From assembly GCF_001421165.1 (NCBI RefSeq), contig NZ_LMKB01000001.1:171259-235258 (forward strand): 64,000 nucleotides of DNA, given 5' to 3'. This document shows, in pieces, positions 8,240 to 16,958 of the stretch; within the stretch, counting starts at the first letter, position 1, and each line of letters begins with the position of its first letter. This stretch comes from Frigoribacterium sp. Leaf8 (GTDB lineage Bacteria; Actinomycetota; Actinomycetes; Actinomycetales; Microbacteriaceae). The position numbers and the translations under genes are program-made. A model generated the notes under the pieces. That model saw only the letters and a list, made by a program, of their open reading frames with translations, made no database searches and was not told where the DNA came from.

Positions 8240-8866
8240 TCAGTCGGTCGCGCCCGTCACGACCACGATCTTCCGTGACCACGTCGCGTCGGTCAGCTGG
8301 GCGAGCATGAAACGCGCCACGTCGGCACGGGTCACGTGGCTGCCCGCCCCCTGGGGCAACCGCTCCCCCGTGGCGAGCGACCCGGTCGCCGGGTCGTCGG
8401 TGAGGCGCGTCGGGTAGACGAGCGTCCAGTCGAGTCCGCTCTCGCGCACCTCGGCGTCGGCGACGTCCTTGGCGGCGTAGACCTTGCCGAGCACGGTGTG
8501 GAAGAACATCTTCTGGAAGGTGTTCGCGTCGGCCTGACTCTCGCCGACGCCGAAGGCCGAACAGACGACGAGTCGGTCGACGCCCGCGTCGTGCATCGCC
8601 GGCAGCAGGGCCCGCCCGACCTCGACCTCCACCGGGTGCCGCATGTTCCGCGAGCCGATCGCGTTCAGCACAGCGTCCTGGCCGGCGACGGCGGCGCGGA
8701 CGTCCTCGGCCGAGGTCGCGTCCCCGGTGAGCACCCGGACGCCCTCCGTCACGTCGAGGGACGAGGCATCGCGGACGAGCACCGTCACGTCGTGCCCCGC
8801 CGACAGGGCGACCCGCAGGACGTGGGAGCCCGTGCCCCCGGTCGCTCCCAACACCAGAACCTTCAT
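8240..8866 (-). CDS. NAD(P)-binding atypical short-chain dehydrogenase
   Basis: The product of 208 residues has an N-terminal Rossmann motif (VLVLGATGGTGSHV). It matches the atypical SDR group (NmrA/YwnB/BVR-B-like), which often lacks the classic YxxxK pair. Segments typical of the group are LTGDATSAEDVRAAVAGQDAV, SAFGVGESQ and LDWTLVYPTRLTDDPATG. Its substrate is unknown. The ribosome-binding site is the sequence CAGGAGGCGCG directly before the ATG, one copy of the dispersed GGAGGCGCG motif, which here doubles as a translation signal. Confidence 0.85.
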   Translation of the reverse strand: MKVLVLGATGGTGSHVLRVALSAGHDVTVLVRDASSLDVTEGVRVLTGDATSAEDVRAAVAGQDAVLNAIGSRNMRHPVEVEVGRALLPAMHDAGVDRLVVCSAFGVGESQADANTFQKMFFHTVLGKVYAAKDVADAEVRESGLDWTLVYPTRLTDDPATGSLATGERLPQGAGSHVTRADVARFMLAQLTDATWSRKIVVVTGATD

Positions 8867-8962
8867 CGCGCCTCCTGTCGTTCATCGAAGCGAACACCGT
8901 CCGACCAAGAGCGGGCCGAGAACGTCGGCGCAGGGTCGGGGCAGGTCGGGTCGGAACAGGGC

Positions 8963-8987
8963 GGGTCGGGTCGGGTCGGGTCGGGTC
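8963..8987. repeat. GGGTC pentanucleotide array (5 perfect copies)
   Basis: Five perfect GGGTC units lie between the SDR start and the end of the D-aminoacylase gene, with related GGTCGGG units on either side (8935-8956). The run has more than four G-triplets separated by two bases, a canonical G-quadruplex pattern on the plus strand. Confidence 0.8.
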
Positions 8988-9029
8988 AGCCGATGCAGGT
9001 CGGCCAAGTCGGGGTCACCAGAGGCAAGC

Positions 9030-10742
9030 TCAGCGGAGGCGACGGCCCGCGGCCCAGAGGCCGACCAGCCCCGACGGGCCGAGGCGGGGCGTCGCGTAGG
9101 TGGCCCGGTCGGCGTACGCCCCCGGGTCGACCAGCTGGAGGTCGGCGACGGCCCCGGCGGCGATGCCGAGCGCGCCTCCTGCCCGGCCACCGCCCACACT
9201 GCCGTCGCCGCCGCCACCGCCACCGCCGATCCCGCCCGCACCGGCACCGGCACCCGCACTTGCACTGGCACGCGTGCCTCCCAGCCCGAACCGCGAGGAG
9301 GCGCGGGTCGACATGCGCGCGATCGCCTCGCCCCGCGAGAGCACGGCCTGCGGTCCCGACGCGGCGTACTCGTCGAGCACGCGCGAGAACGTCCCGTACA
9401 GGCGGGGATGCACGGTGCCGGTCTCGCGCGGCAGCCCGTCCGAGCCGACCAGGGTGTGCGGCCACGCCAGGGCCGTCCGCATGCCCTCGAGGTCGGTGTG
9501 GAACACGATGACGGTCAAGGCGCCCCGTTCGGCGAGGACGAGGTCGGCGAGCACCTCGCGCGGGTCGGCACCGACCGCCTCGGCGATCTCGGCGAGCGGC
9601 CGCCCCTCGAAGCCCGCGTGCTCGGGTCGCGTGAACCCCGCCGCCGAGATCCGCTCGGGGCCGATCGCGGCGTACTGGTTCTCGAGCGTCGATCCGGCCC
9701 AGGGTTCGAGCAACCCGTCGAGCACCTGCCGCCGCGAGCGCGTGCCGGGTCGGAGCGCCTCGAGCAGGCTCTCGACCCCGTGGTCGGCCGTGGCCGGCGG
9801 GAACAGCGACGCGACCGTCGTGCTGCCCGCGTCGTAGGGGTAGACGTCGGCGCTGACGTCGACACCGTCGTCGTGCAGGGCGTCGAGGTGCTCGACGATC
9901 GCGGGCATGCCGCCGACGTTCCGCGGCCCGGTCACCTTCAGGTGGCTGACGTGGACGGCGGCCCCGGTCTCGCGCCCCAGCGACGCCAGCTCGTCGATCG
10001 AGTCGCGGAGTCCGTCGGCCTCGTTGCGGACGTGGGCGACCAGCAGCTTGCCCCGCACCGCGCACTCCCGGGCCAGGGCGACGAGTTCGGGCCGGTCGGC
10101 GGCGTCGCCGGGTGCGTACATGAGGCCGAGTGAGACGCCGAGCGCCCCGGCGTCGAGCGCCTCGCCCACCGACGCCGCGATGAGCGACCGCTCGACGCCG
10201 TCGGCCGGTCGGCGGTCGAAGCCGAGCACGCCCGCCCGCAGCGGGGCGTGCGGGACGAGGGTCGCGGCGTGCAGGCCGAAGGTGCCGTCGGCGTCGCCCT
10301 CGGCCAGCGTCCGCACGTAGTCGGCGAACGTCGCCCATCGTCGCGCAGGGAACCCGCCGAGCACCGGCCGCGAGTAGTCCTCGAGCGAACGGTCGTCAGG
10401 ATCGGTCGGCGACGGCGCGACGCCCTGGCCGCAGTTGCCGACGATCGTGGTCGTCACGCCCTGCCCGGTCTTGGGGGCGACCCCTCCCGGGCGGAACAAC
10501 GCGGCGTCGTCGTGCGCGTGCACGTCGACGAACCCCGGCAGCACGTCGAGTCCGCTCGCGTCGACCACCTCGACCCCGGCCGGCACCCCGGACGAGGAGG
10601 CGCGGTGACCGTCACCCGCGGACGCCGCGGCCCCGGGCCCCACGGCCGCGACCACGCCGTCGCGCACGACGACGTCCGCGACGCGACCCGCGCCTCCGGA
10701 CCCGTCCCAGACCGTCCCGCCCGCGAGCACCAGCGTCGTCAC
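9030..10742 (-). CDS. N-acyl-D-amino-acid deacylase (D-aminoacylase)
   Basis: This 570-residue amidohydrolase-superfamily enzyme should hydrolyse N-acyl-D-amino acids or related acylated substrates. Visible motifs are the N-terminal metal pair in DVHAHDD, the loop TTTIVGNCGQG, a conserved His in HVSHLKVTG and the C-terminal GSDGLPRE. It is the last gene of the amino-sugar operon, about 70 bases after nagB. No classical nagA deacetylase is present there, so a role in opening acylated amino-sugar or peptidoglycan fragments is possible. A Gly/Ala/Ser-rich insertion lies near residues 488-530, between the conserved body and the last strands. Three copies of the dispersed motif fall in or near variable stretches and are read as TRASS, RASSS and GGAL. 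Confidence 0.88.
   Translation of the reverse strand: MTTLVLAGGTVWDGSGGAGRVADVVVRDGVVAAVGPGAAASAGDGHRASSSGVPAGVEVVDASGLDVLPGFVDVHAHDDAALFRPGGVAPKTGQGVTTTIVGNCGQGVAPSPTDPDDRSLEDYSRPVLGGFPARRWATFADYVRTLAEGDADGTFGLHAATLVPHAPLRAGVLGFDRRPADGVERSLIAASVGEALDAGALGVSLGLMYAPGDAADRPELVALARECAVRGKLLVAHVRNEADGLRDSIDELASLGRETGAAVHVSHLKVTGPRNVGGMPAIVEHLDALHDDGVDVSADVYPYDAGSTTVASLFPPATADHGVESLLEALRPGTRSRRQVLDGLLEPWAGSTLENQYAAIGPERISAAGFTRPEHAGFEGRPLAEIAEAVGADPREVLADLVLAERGALTVIVFHTDLEGMRTALAWPHTLVGSDGLPRETGTVHPRLYGTFSRVLDEYAASGPQAVLSRGEAIARMSTRASSRFGLGGTRASASAGAGAGAGGIGGGGGGGDGSVGGGRAGGALGIAAGAVADLQLVDPGAYADRATYATPRLGPSGLVGLWAAGRRLR
9297..9310 (+). repeat. Exact copy of dispersed 14-mer GGAGGCGCGGGTCG
   Basis: This copy lies inside the D-aminoacylase gene, where the coding strand reads S-T-R-A-S-S. 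Confidence 0.8.
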
Positions 10743-10812
10743 GAGGACGCCGCCGTCACGCGGACGCCGCCGCCGTCACGGGAGCACCGCGGTCGTCGCC
10801 AGGACGGGTGCG

Positions 10813-11598
10813 CTACTCGAAGCGCTGCCACACGGGCTTGTTCGCGTAGGTGTAGCGGTAGTAGTCCGCCAGCTGCAGCAGCGACGCCGCGGCTTCGTCG
10901 ACGACGATCGTGGCGTGCCGGTGCAACTGCAACGCGCTGCCGGGGCACATCGCACCGAGCGGCCCCTCGACCATGCCCGCGACCGCCGACGCCTTCGACG
11001 ACCCCTGCGCCACGAGCACGACCTCGTGCGCGTCGAGGATGGTGCCGAGCCCCTGCGTCAGGCAGTGCGTGGGCACCTGCGACGGGTCGTCGAAGAACCG
11101 GGCGTTGTCGGCCCGGGTCTGCGGGGCGAGCGTCTTGATGCGGGTGCGCGACGCGAAGGACGAGGTGGGCTCGTTGAAGCCGATGTGCCCGTTCGCCCCG
11201 ATGCCGAGGATCTGGATGTCGATGCCGCCCGCGTCGGCGATGGCCCGCTCGTACTCGACGACCGCGGCCTCGACGTCGGACGCCCGCCCGTCGGGCACGT
11301 GGACCTTCGACGCGTCCATGCCCAGGGGCACGACGACGTCGCGCTCGATCACCGAGGCGTAGCTCTCGGGGTGCTCGAGCGGGATGCCGACGTACTCGTC
11401 GAGCGCGAACCCGGAGGCGCGGCCGAAGTCGAGCTCGCCCGCCGCGACCCGGGCCGCGAGCGACGCGTAGATGCCGGTGGGCGACGACCCGGTCGCGAGG
11501 CCCAGCACGGCCTCGGGGTCGCGCTGGACGACGGACGCGATCTTGAGGGCGGCGACACGGCCGACCTCGTCGGCGTCGCGGACGATGACGATCTCCAT
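10813..11598 (-). CDS. nagB: Glucosamine-6-phosphate deaminase
   Basis: NagB converts glucosamine-6-phosphate to fructose-6-phosphate and ammonia. At 261 residues it has the usual family length and carries VLGLATGSSPTGIYASL (phosphate loop), FALDEYVG (catalytic Asp), LGIGANGHIGFNEP (catalytic His and general-base region) and a family C-terminus (YYRYTYANKPVWQRFE). A good ribosome-binding site (AAGGAG) precedes the ATG. It lies between the hexosaminidase and the D-aminoacylase in one operon and feeds the imported sugar into glycolysis. Confidence 0.96.
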   Translation of the reverse strand: MEIVIVRDADEVGRVAALKIASVVQRDPEAVLGLATGSSPTGIYASLAARVAAGELDFGRASGFALDEYVGIPLEHPESYASVIERDVVVPLGMDASKVHVPDGRASDVEAAVVEYERAIADAGGIDIQILGIGANGHIGFNEPTSSFASRTRIKTLAPQTRADNARFFDDPSQVPTHCLTQGLGTILDAHEVVLVAQGSSKASAVAGMVEGPLGAMCPGSALQLHRHATIVVDEAAASLLQLADYYRYTYANKPVWQRFE

Positions 11599-11620
11599 GG
11601 GGCTCCTTGCTGCCGAGGCG

Positions 11621-13342
11621 TCAGACGATGTTGGCCACGACCGACGCGATGTACGCCTCGCGTTCTTCGCGTGAGGCCGGCCGCCCGGGCACGCCCGGAC
11701 GCTGCTGCCACGGTAGCGGCCCCGACTCCCGCCGGTACTCGACGCCGAGGGCGTCGAGGCGTCCGAGGTGCACGGCGAGCCGTGTGGAGAAGTCGTCGAA
11801 GTCCCGCGGTTCGGTCGTCCACAGCGCCTCGGCGACGGCGCACAACCGGGGGAACGCGAAGAAGTCGACGGTGCGGGGCGAGTCCATGTGCTCGGTCCAG
11901 ATGTTGGCTTGGCCTCCGAGCACGTGACGGGCCTCGTCCTCGGTGAGCTGCGCGGGCACCGGTTCGAACGCGAACACGTCGGCCAGGGTGAGCGGGATCG
12001 ACACCGGGATCGGCTCGTCGGGCCCGTCCGACTGCCGGTAGTCGAGGTAGACCTGGTCGTCGGGACACGCCACGACGTCGTAGCCGCGTCGTGCCGCCGT
12101 GATCGCGCCGGTCATGCCCCGCCACGACGCGACCGTCGCGCCGGGTGACATCGTGGCGTTCCCCTCGAGGATCTCGTCCCACCCGAAGGTGCGGCGCCCG
12201 GCCGCGGTGAGGTGCGCGTCGAGCCGCCCGATGAACCACGCCTGCAGTTCCTCCTCGTCGGCGAGGCCGCGGTCCCGCATGAGCTCCTGCGTGCGCGGGT
12301 CGGCCCGCCACTGCGCCTTGGGGCACTCGTCGCCGCCGATGCCGATCCAGGTGCCCGGGAAGAGCTCCATCACCTCGTCGAGCACGTCGGTGTAGAAGTC
12401 GACGGTCGTCTGCTCGGTGTTGAGGACGTCCTCGAAGATGCCCCACTCGGTCCCCACGGCGATCTGCCGGGGCGCCGCCACGGGCGTCCCGCCGACCTCG
12501 ACGGCGCCGACGCCGAGGTGCGGGTACGCCGTGATCGCCGCCATCGAGTGGCCGGGCACGTCGACCTCGGGCACGACCGTGATGTGGCGGGCCGCGGCGT
12601 AGGCGACCACCTCGCGGATGTCGTCCTGCGTGTAGAAGCCGCCGTGCGGTCGGCCGTCCTGGGTCGCGTCCGGCCCCGCCCCCACCTGCGACGACCCCCG
12701 CCACGCGCCGACCGAGGTCAGGCGCGGGTACTTCGTGATCTCGATGCGCCAGCCCTGGTCCTCGGTGAGGTGCCAGTGCAGCGTGTTGAGCCGGTGCAGG
12801 GCCATGAGGTCGACGAACCGCAGGACGTCGCGCTTGGGCAGGAAGTGCCGGGCGACGTCGAGGTGCGTGCCGCGCCAGCCGAAGCGTGGTCGGTCCTCGA
12901 CGTCGACGGCGGGCACGACCCAGTCGACCCCGGGCACGAGGGCCGTCCGGTACGCGGCCGCGGGCAGCAGCTGTCGCAGCACCTGCGCCCCGTGGAACGC
13001 GCCGGCCGCGTCGCCACCGGTGATGCGCACCCCCGCGGGTCGCGCCTCCAGCCGGTAGGCCTCGGCACCGAGCGAGGCGTCCAGGTCGAACGAGATGCCG
13101 GTCCCGTCGGCGCTGCCTTCGCGGAGCGGCAGGCCGGTCGCGGGGCGCAGCGCCTGCTGCAGCCAGGCGACGACTCCGGCCAGCTCGTCGGGCGCCGAGA
13201 CGCGCGTCGCGGAGTCGAGCCGGAACGCCCCGGAGGCGCGGGTCAGCCGGGCAGGACTCGGCACGATCGCGACCGGTGCGGTCTCGGGGGTCGCGGTGCC
13301 GGCCCGCCTGGTGGTCGAGGGGGTCGAGGAGTCGGTCGTCAC
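11621..13342 (-). CDS. GH20 beta-N-acetylhexosaminidase
   Basis: This 573-residue enzyme removes terminal GlcNAc/GalNAc from oligosaccharides. The N-terminal half matches the GH20b alpha/beta domain (to about residue 150). The catalytic TIM barrel begins with RPRFGWRGTHLDVARHFLP and contains the Asp-Glu pair in WIGIGGDECPKAQW. No signal peptide is present (N-terminus MTTDSSTPSTTRR), so it probably acts in the cytoplasm on imported disaccharides such as chitobiose or muropeptide-derived sugars. It starts with GTG four bases after the permease stop, within the sugar-uptake operon. Confidence 0.94.
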   Translation of the reverse strand: MTTDSSTPSTTRRAGTATPETAPVAIVPSPARLTRASGAFRLDSATRVSAPDELAGVVAWLQQALRPATGLPLREGSADGTGISFDLDASLGAEAYRLEARPAGVRITGGDAAGAFHGAQVLRQLLPAAAYRTALVPGVDWVVPAVDVEDRPRFGWRGTHLDVARHFLPKRDVLRFVDLMALHRLNTLHWHLTEDQGWRIEITKYPRLTSVGAWRGSSQVGAGPDATQDGRPHGGFYTQDDIREVVAYAAARHITVVPEVDVPGHSMAAITAYPHLGVGAVEVGGTPVAAPRQIAVGTEWGIFEDVLNTEQTTVDFYTDVLDEVMELFPGTWIGIGGDECPKAQWRADPRTQELMRDRGLADEEELQAWFIGRLDAHLTAAGRRTFGWDEILEGNATMSPGATVASWRGMTGAITAARRGYDVVACPDDQVYLDYRQSDGPDEPIPVSIPLTLADVFAFEPVPAQLTEDEARHVLGGQANIWTEHMDSPRTVDFFAFPRLCAVAEALWTTEPRDFDDFSTRLAVHLGRLDALGVEYRRESGPLPWQQRPGVPGRPASREEREAYIASVVANIV

Positions 13343-13346
13343 GGGG

Positions 13347-14300
13347 TCAGCCCTTCACGGCGCCGGCGGACATGCCGGTCACCAGGTTGCGTTGGATGAT
13401 CATGAAGAAGACGACGACCGGCAGGGAGAACAGCACCGAGGCCGCCATCTGTCCGCCGAAGTCGGTGCCGCTGGTCGGCGTGCTGAACGAGGCCAGCCAG
13501 ACCGGCAGCGTGTACATCGACTGGTCCTTCATGAACGTGTAGGCCACGAGGTAGTCGTTCCACGCGGCGATGAAGGCGAAGATGCTCGTCGCGATCATGC
13601 CGGGCAGCACGAGCGGGAACATGATCCGCGTCAGCACCTGCCAGGTGCTCGCGCCGTCGAGTTGCGCGGCCTCCTCGACCTCGACCGGGATCGCCAGGAA
13701 GAACCCGCGCATCACCCAGATCGAGAACGGCAGCGTCGACGCGACGTACGCCAGGATGAGCCCGCCGTAGGTGCCGAGCAGCCCGAGGCTGTTGAAGATC
13801 AGGAACTGCGGGATCAACAGGGCCGTCGCCGGCAGCATCTGCACGATCAGGATGAACACCATGATCGTGCGCCGCCCCCGGAACCGGAACCGCGACAGGG
13901 CGGCCGAGGCGAACAGTCCGAGCACGATCGAGAAGACGACGGCCCCGACCACGACGATCACGCTGTTGCGCAGGTTCGTGAAGAAGTCGGACTGCGTCAC
14001 CGCGACGACGAAGTTGTCGAGGGTCGGGTTCTGCGGCCAGAACAGCGGGGTGGCCGTCATCACCTCGGGGCGCGGCTTGAACGCCGTGTTGACCATCCAG
14101 TAGACGGGGAACAGCCACACGAGGCTGAAGACGATCGCGATCGCGTTGCTGACCCAGCGGGGCTTCCGGCGGCGACGGGTCGGGCGGGCGGGCGACGGGC
14201 GGCCGGTGCCGTGGCCCGAGCGCGCCTCCTTGCTTCTCTCGTCGCGCGCGACGGTCTCGGTCGTCGTGGTGCCGACGCCGGCGGGTGCGGTCGTGGTCAC
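13347..14300 (-). CDS. Sugar ABC transporter permease (MalG-like)
   Basis: This 317-residue inner-membrane permease is the second of the uptake system. After a basic, disordered N-terminus it shows six hydrophobic segments. The EAA loop that contacts the ATPase (EVEEAAQLDGASTWQVLTRI) is clear, and the C-terminus ends QRNLVTGMSAGAVKG as in MalG-type permeases. Its GTG start at 14300 overlaps the stop of the preceding permease by four bases. No ATPase gene is present, so a shared MsiK-type ATPase encoded elsewhere is expected, as is usual for CUT1 transporters in actinobacteria. Confidence 0.93.
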   Translation of the reverse strand: MTTTAPAGVGTTTTETVARDERSKEARSGHGTGRPSPARPTRRRRKPRWVSNAIAIVFSLVWLFPVYWMVNTAFKPRPEVMTATPLFWPQNPTLDNFVVAVTQSDFFTNLRNSVIVVVGAVVFSIVLGLFASAALSRFRFRGRRTIMVFILIVQMLPATALLIPQFLIFNSLGLLGTYGGLILAYVASTLPFSIWVMRGFFLAIPVEVEEAAQLDGASTWQVLTRIMFPLVLPGMIATSIFAFIAAWNDYLVAYTFMKDQSMYTLPVWLASFSTPTSGTDFGGQMAASVLFSLPVVVFFMIIQRNLVTGMSAGAVKG

Positions 14301-15298
14301 AGGTCTTCTCCGGATCGGACGAGGTTGCGGACGTAGAACGCGGTCAACACGACGAGCAGCAGGGTGGTGACCACCGAGATGGCGGCGCCCTGCCCGATGT
14401 CGAAGCCGACGAACGCGGTGACGTAGGTGAAGACGCCGAGGGTCGAGGTGGCGTCGTCGGGGCCGCCGGCCGAGACGAGCCAGATCTGGTTGAAGACGTT
14501 GAAGTCCCAGATGATCGACAGGATCGTGATCAGCAGCAGCGTCGGCTTGAGGAAGACCAGGGTGACGGTCCGGTACACGCGCCACTCGCTCGCCCCGTCG
14601 AGCCGCGCGGCCTCTTTGTACTCGAGCGGGATCTGCGTCTCGGCGGCGTACATGGTCAGCGCGATGAAGGGCACCGCCTGCCACACGATCAGCAGCCAGA
14701 TGCTCGTGTAGGCGAGGGCCGCGTCGTTCGACCAGTCGACGTTGGTCATGTCGCCCACCAGGCCGGTCCGGGTCAACAGCCAGTTCACGACGCCGTAGCC
14801 GGGCTGGAACAGCCACTTCCAGACGATCGACGACGCCACGTTGGGCATGGCCCAGGCGAGGATCAGCACGACGGTCACCGTGTAGCGCATCGGCGTGCCG
14901 AGCCGGGTGAGCAGGTGCGAGACGCCCGTGCCGATCACGACGCTGCCACCGACCATCGCGGCCGTGAAGACCAGCGTGCGGACGAGCGACCACCAGAAGT
15001 CGGTGTCGGCCAGCAGGGTCGCGTACTGCTGCACGCCGACCGAGTCGTACGCGCCGGTGAAGAGCGAGCGTTGGTCGTAGTCGGTGAACGACGTGAAGAC
15101 CAGGAACACGATGGGCGCGACGGTCACGGCGAGCAGCACGATGCCCGCGGGCGACAGCAGCCAGAGCGGGGCGAGCTGGCGCTTCCCGCCGGGGCGCACC
15201 GGGGCCTTCCGTTCGGCCTTCGGGCGCCGGCCGCCCTTCCGGTCGGGTGCCGCGCCGGGCGGGGTCTCGGTGAGACCGGGGGCGATCGAGAGGGCCAC
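14297..15298 (-). CDS. Sugar ABC transporter permease (MalF-like)
   Basis: The 333-residue permease has a cytoplasmic basic N-terminus (DRKGGRRPKAERK), a first helix at LLSPAGIVLLAVTVAPIVFL and six or seven helices overall. The EAA loop (EYKEAARLDGASEWRVYRTV) contacts the ATPase. It pairs with the following MalG-like permease. The GTG start has GAGGA just upstream. It lies about 100 bases after the binding-protein gene, a common spacing when the binding protein is made in excess. Confidence 0.93.
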   Translation of the reverse strand: MALSIAPGLTETPPGAAPDRKGGRRPKAERKAPVRPGGKRQLAPLWLLSPAGIVLLAVTVAPIVFLVFTSFTDYDQRSLFTGAYDSVGVQQYATLLADTDFWWSLVRTLVFTAAMVGGSVVIGTGVSHLLTRLGTPMRYTVTVVLILAWAMPNVASSIVWKWLFQPGYGVVNWLLTRTGLVGDMTNVDWSNDAALAYTSIWLLIVWQAVPFIALTMYAAETQIPLEYKEAARLDGASEWRVYRTVTLVFLKPTLLLITILSIIWDFNVFNQIWLVSAGGPDDATSTLGVFTYVTAFVGFDIGQGAAISVVTTLLLVVLTAFYVRNLVRSGEDL

Positions 15299-15404
15299 GG
15301 TTCCTCTTTCGGTTCGAGTCCAGGAGGTGCGGGTCGAGGGGGCGGGAGCGTCGCGCGATCAGGTGGTCGCGTGACGCCCCCGGGGTGCTGCCGAGGGCTC
15401 GGTG

Positions 15405-16733
15405 CTAGTCGTTCAGCGCCTCGTCGGTGGCCTCGTCGAAGGACTTCGCGGCCGCCTCGGGCGACTTCGAGCCCGAGACCACCGAGGAGAAGAGCTGGTT
15501 GATGCTCTTGTCGCCCTCGAGGGCCGCCCAGTTCGCGCTGGCGGGGGTGGCCTTCGAGTTGAGCGCGGCGTCGAAGAAGCCCTTCTGGATCGGCGTCACC
15601 ACGCTGCCGGCCGCCTCGATGCCCTCTTCGCTGTTCGGGATCCAGCCGTCGTTGCCCACGACCCACTCGCTCTGGATGTCCGGGCTCGTGGCGATCTTGG
15701 TCCACTGCAGGGCCAGGTCGGAGTTCTGGCTCTTGGCCGCGATTCCCCAGTCCGAGCCGCCGAGCATGACCGGCTGCGTCTCGCCCGACTTGCCCGGCAT
15801 CGGGAACGTGCCGAAGTCGTCGTCGGTCAGGGCGGGGTTGGCCTTCTGGATCAGGTCGATCGAGCCGTTGGTGTGCAGGATCGTCGCCGTCTTGCCGTCC
15901 GCGAAGACCTGCGTCTGGTCGGGCGCGTCGGTGTCGAGGGTCTGCGAGGCGGGCGTCGAGTAGGCGTTCTGGAACTCGGTGAAGTCGGCCAGTCCCTGCT
16001 GCGCCTCGTCGCTCGCCAGGCCCGCCTTCCAGGTGCCGTCGCTCGACGTGGCGATCTCTCCGCCGGCGTCCCAGACGAACTGCATGCCCGCGTACCAGTA
16101 CTGGCCGGGCAGGTAGAACGCCGAGAAGTCGGACGCCGTGTTCGCGGCCTTCACCTTGTCGAGGTCGGCGGTGAGCTCGTCGTAGGTGGTGGGCGCCTCG
16201 GTCACGCCGGCCTCGGCCCACATCGTCTTGTTGTAGATGACGGCGCGGGCACCGGCGAAGCCGGGCACGGCGTAGAGCGAGTCGTCGACGGTCGCGGGCT
16301 CCTCGAGGCCCGTCAACCAGGTCTGACCCTGCTCGAGGTCGTCGCGGTACGACGTCAGGTCGAGGAGTGCACCGTTGGCCGCGTAGCTGGCGACCTGCGT
16401 GTTGCCGAGGTCGAGCACGTCGGGTGGGGTGCTCGTGGCGAGTGCCGTGCTGATCTTGGTGGTGATGCCGTCCCACTGCTGGATCTGGACGTCGACGTCG
16501 GCGCCCGTCTGCTTCGTGAACTCCTCGTTGACGGCATCGATGGTCTCGGGCGTGTAGTCGCCCGTCATCACCCAGACCGTCAGGGTCTTGCCGTCACCCT
16601 TGGTGGTGGGCACGGCCTGGGGTTCGTCGGACGAGCTGCCGCCCGTGCCCGAGCTCGAGCAGGCGGACAGGGCGAGTGCCGCGGCCAGGCCCAGGGCCCC
16701 GACCGCCGTGTAGCGTTGGATTCGCAATTTCAT
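15405..16733 (-). CDS. Extracellular sugar-binding lipoprotein
   Basis: This solute-binding protein of about 442 residues has a lipoprotein signal (ALGLAAALALSACSSS, lipid-attached Cys near residue 23). A periplasmic-binding family 1 fold follows, with typical segments (LTVWVMTGDYTPETIDAVNEEF, PDVLDLGNTQVASYAANGALLDL). It should deliver amino sugars or chito-oligosaccharides to the two permeases, judging from the hexosaminidase and nagB downstream. Start choice is unusual. GAGGAG directly touches the ATG at 16733, while a TTG two codons later has ideal six-base spacing. Either gives the same mature protein. Confidence 0.93.
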   Translation of the reverse strand: MKLRIQRYTAVGALGLAAALALSACSSSGTGGSSSDEPQAVPTTKGDGKTLTVWVMTGDYTPETIDAVNEEFTKQTGADVDVQIQQWDGITTKISTALATSTPPDVLDLGNTQVASYAANGALLDLTSYRDDLEQGQTWLTGLEEPATVDDSLYAVPGFAGARAVIYNKTMWAEAGVTEAPTTYDELTADLDKVKAANTASDFSAFYLPGQYWYAGMQFVWDAGGEIATSSDGTWKAGLASDEAQQGLADFTEFQNAYSTPASQTLDTDAPDQTQVFADGKTATILHTNGSIDLIQKANPALTDDDFGTFPMPGKSGETQPVMLGGSDWGIAAKSQNSDLALQWTKIATSPDIQSEWVVGNDGWIPNSEEGIEAAGSVVTPIQKGFFDAALNSKATPASANWAALEGDKSINQLFSSVVSGSKSPEAAAKSFDEATDEALND

Positions 16734-16893
16734 CTCCTCGTTCTCGAAGCGGGGATGCCGCATCGCTGTGGTCCCGGCCCGCGCTCGCACAAGCGTCGGG
16801 TCGGGAATGCGGCACGGGCCGAGGCCCTCGCCGCCTCCGGGGGTGGACCCCCGAGGTCTGTGGTGGGGCGGTCGCCCCGGGCGGGCCGGGCAC

Positions 16894-16958
16894 CGGGCGG
16901 GCCGACGCCGGGCGGGCCGACGCCGGGCGGGCCGACGCCGGGCGTGCCGACGCCGGGC
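16894..16958. repeat. 15-bp tandem repeat abutting the ROK regulator stop codon
   Basis: There are four copies of CGGGCGGGCCGACGC (the fourth with one change) plus five bases, ending exactly at the stop codon of the ROK gene. The repeat lies in the 225-base gap before the binding-protein gene. It could act as a structured 3' end or be a slippage product. Confidence 0.85.
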
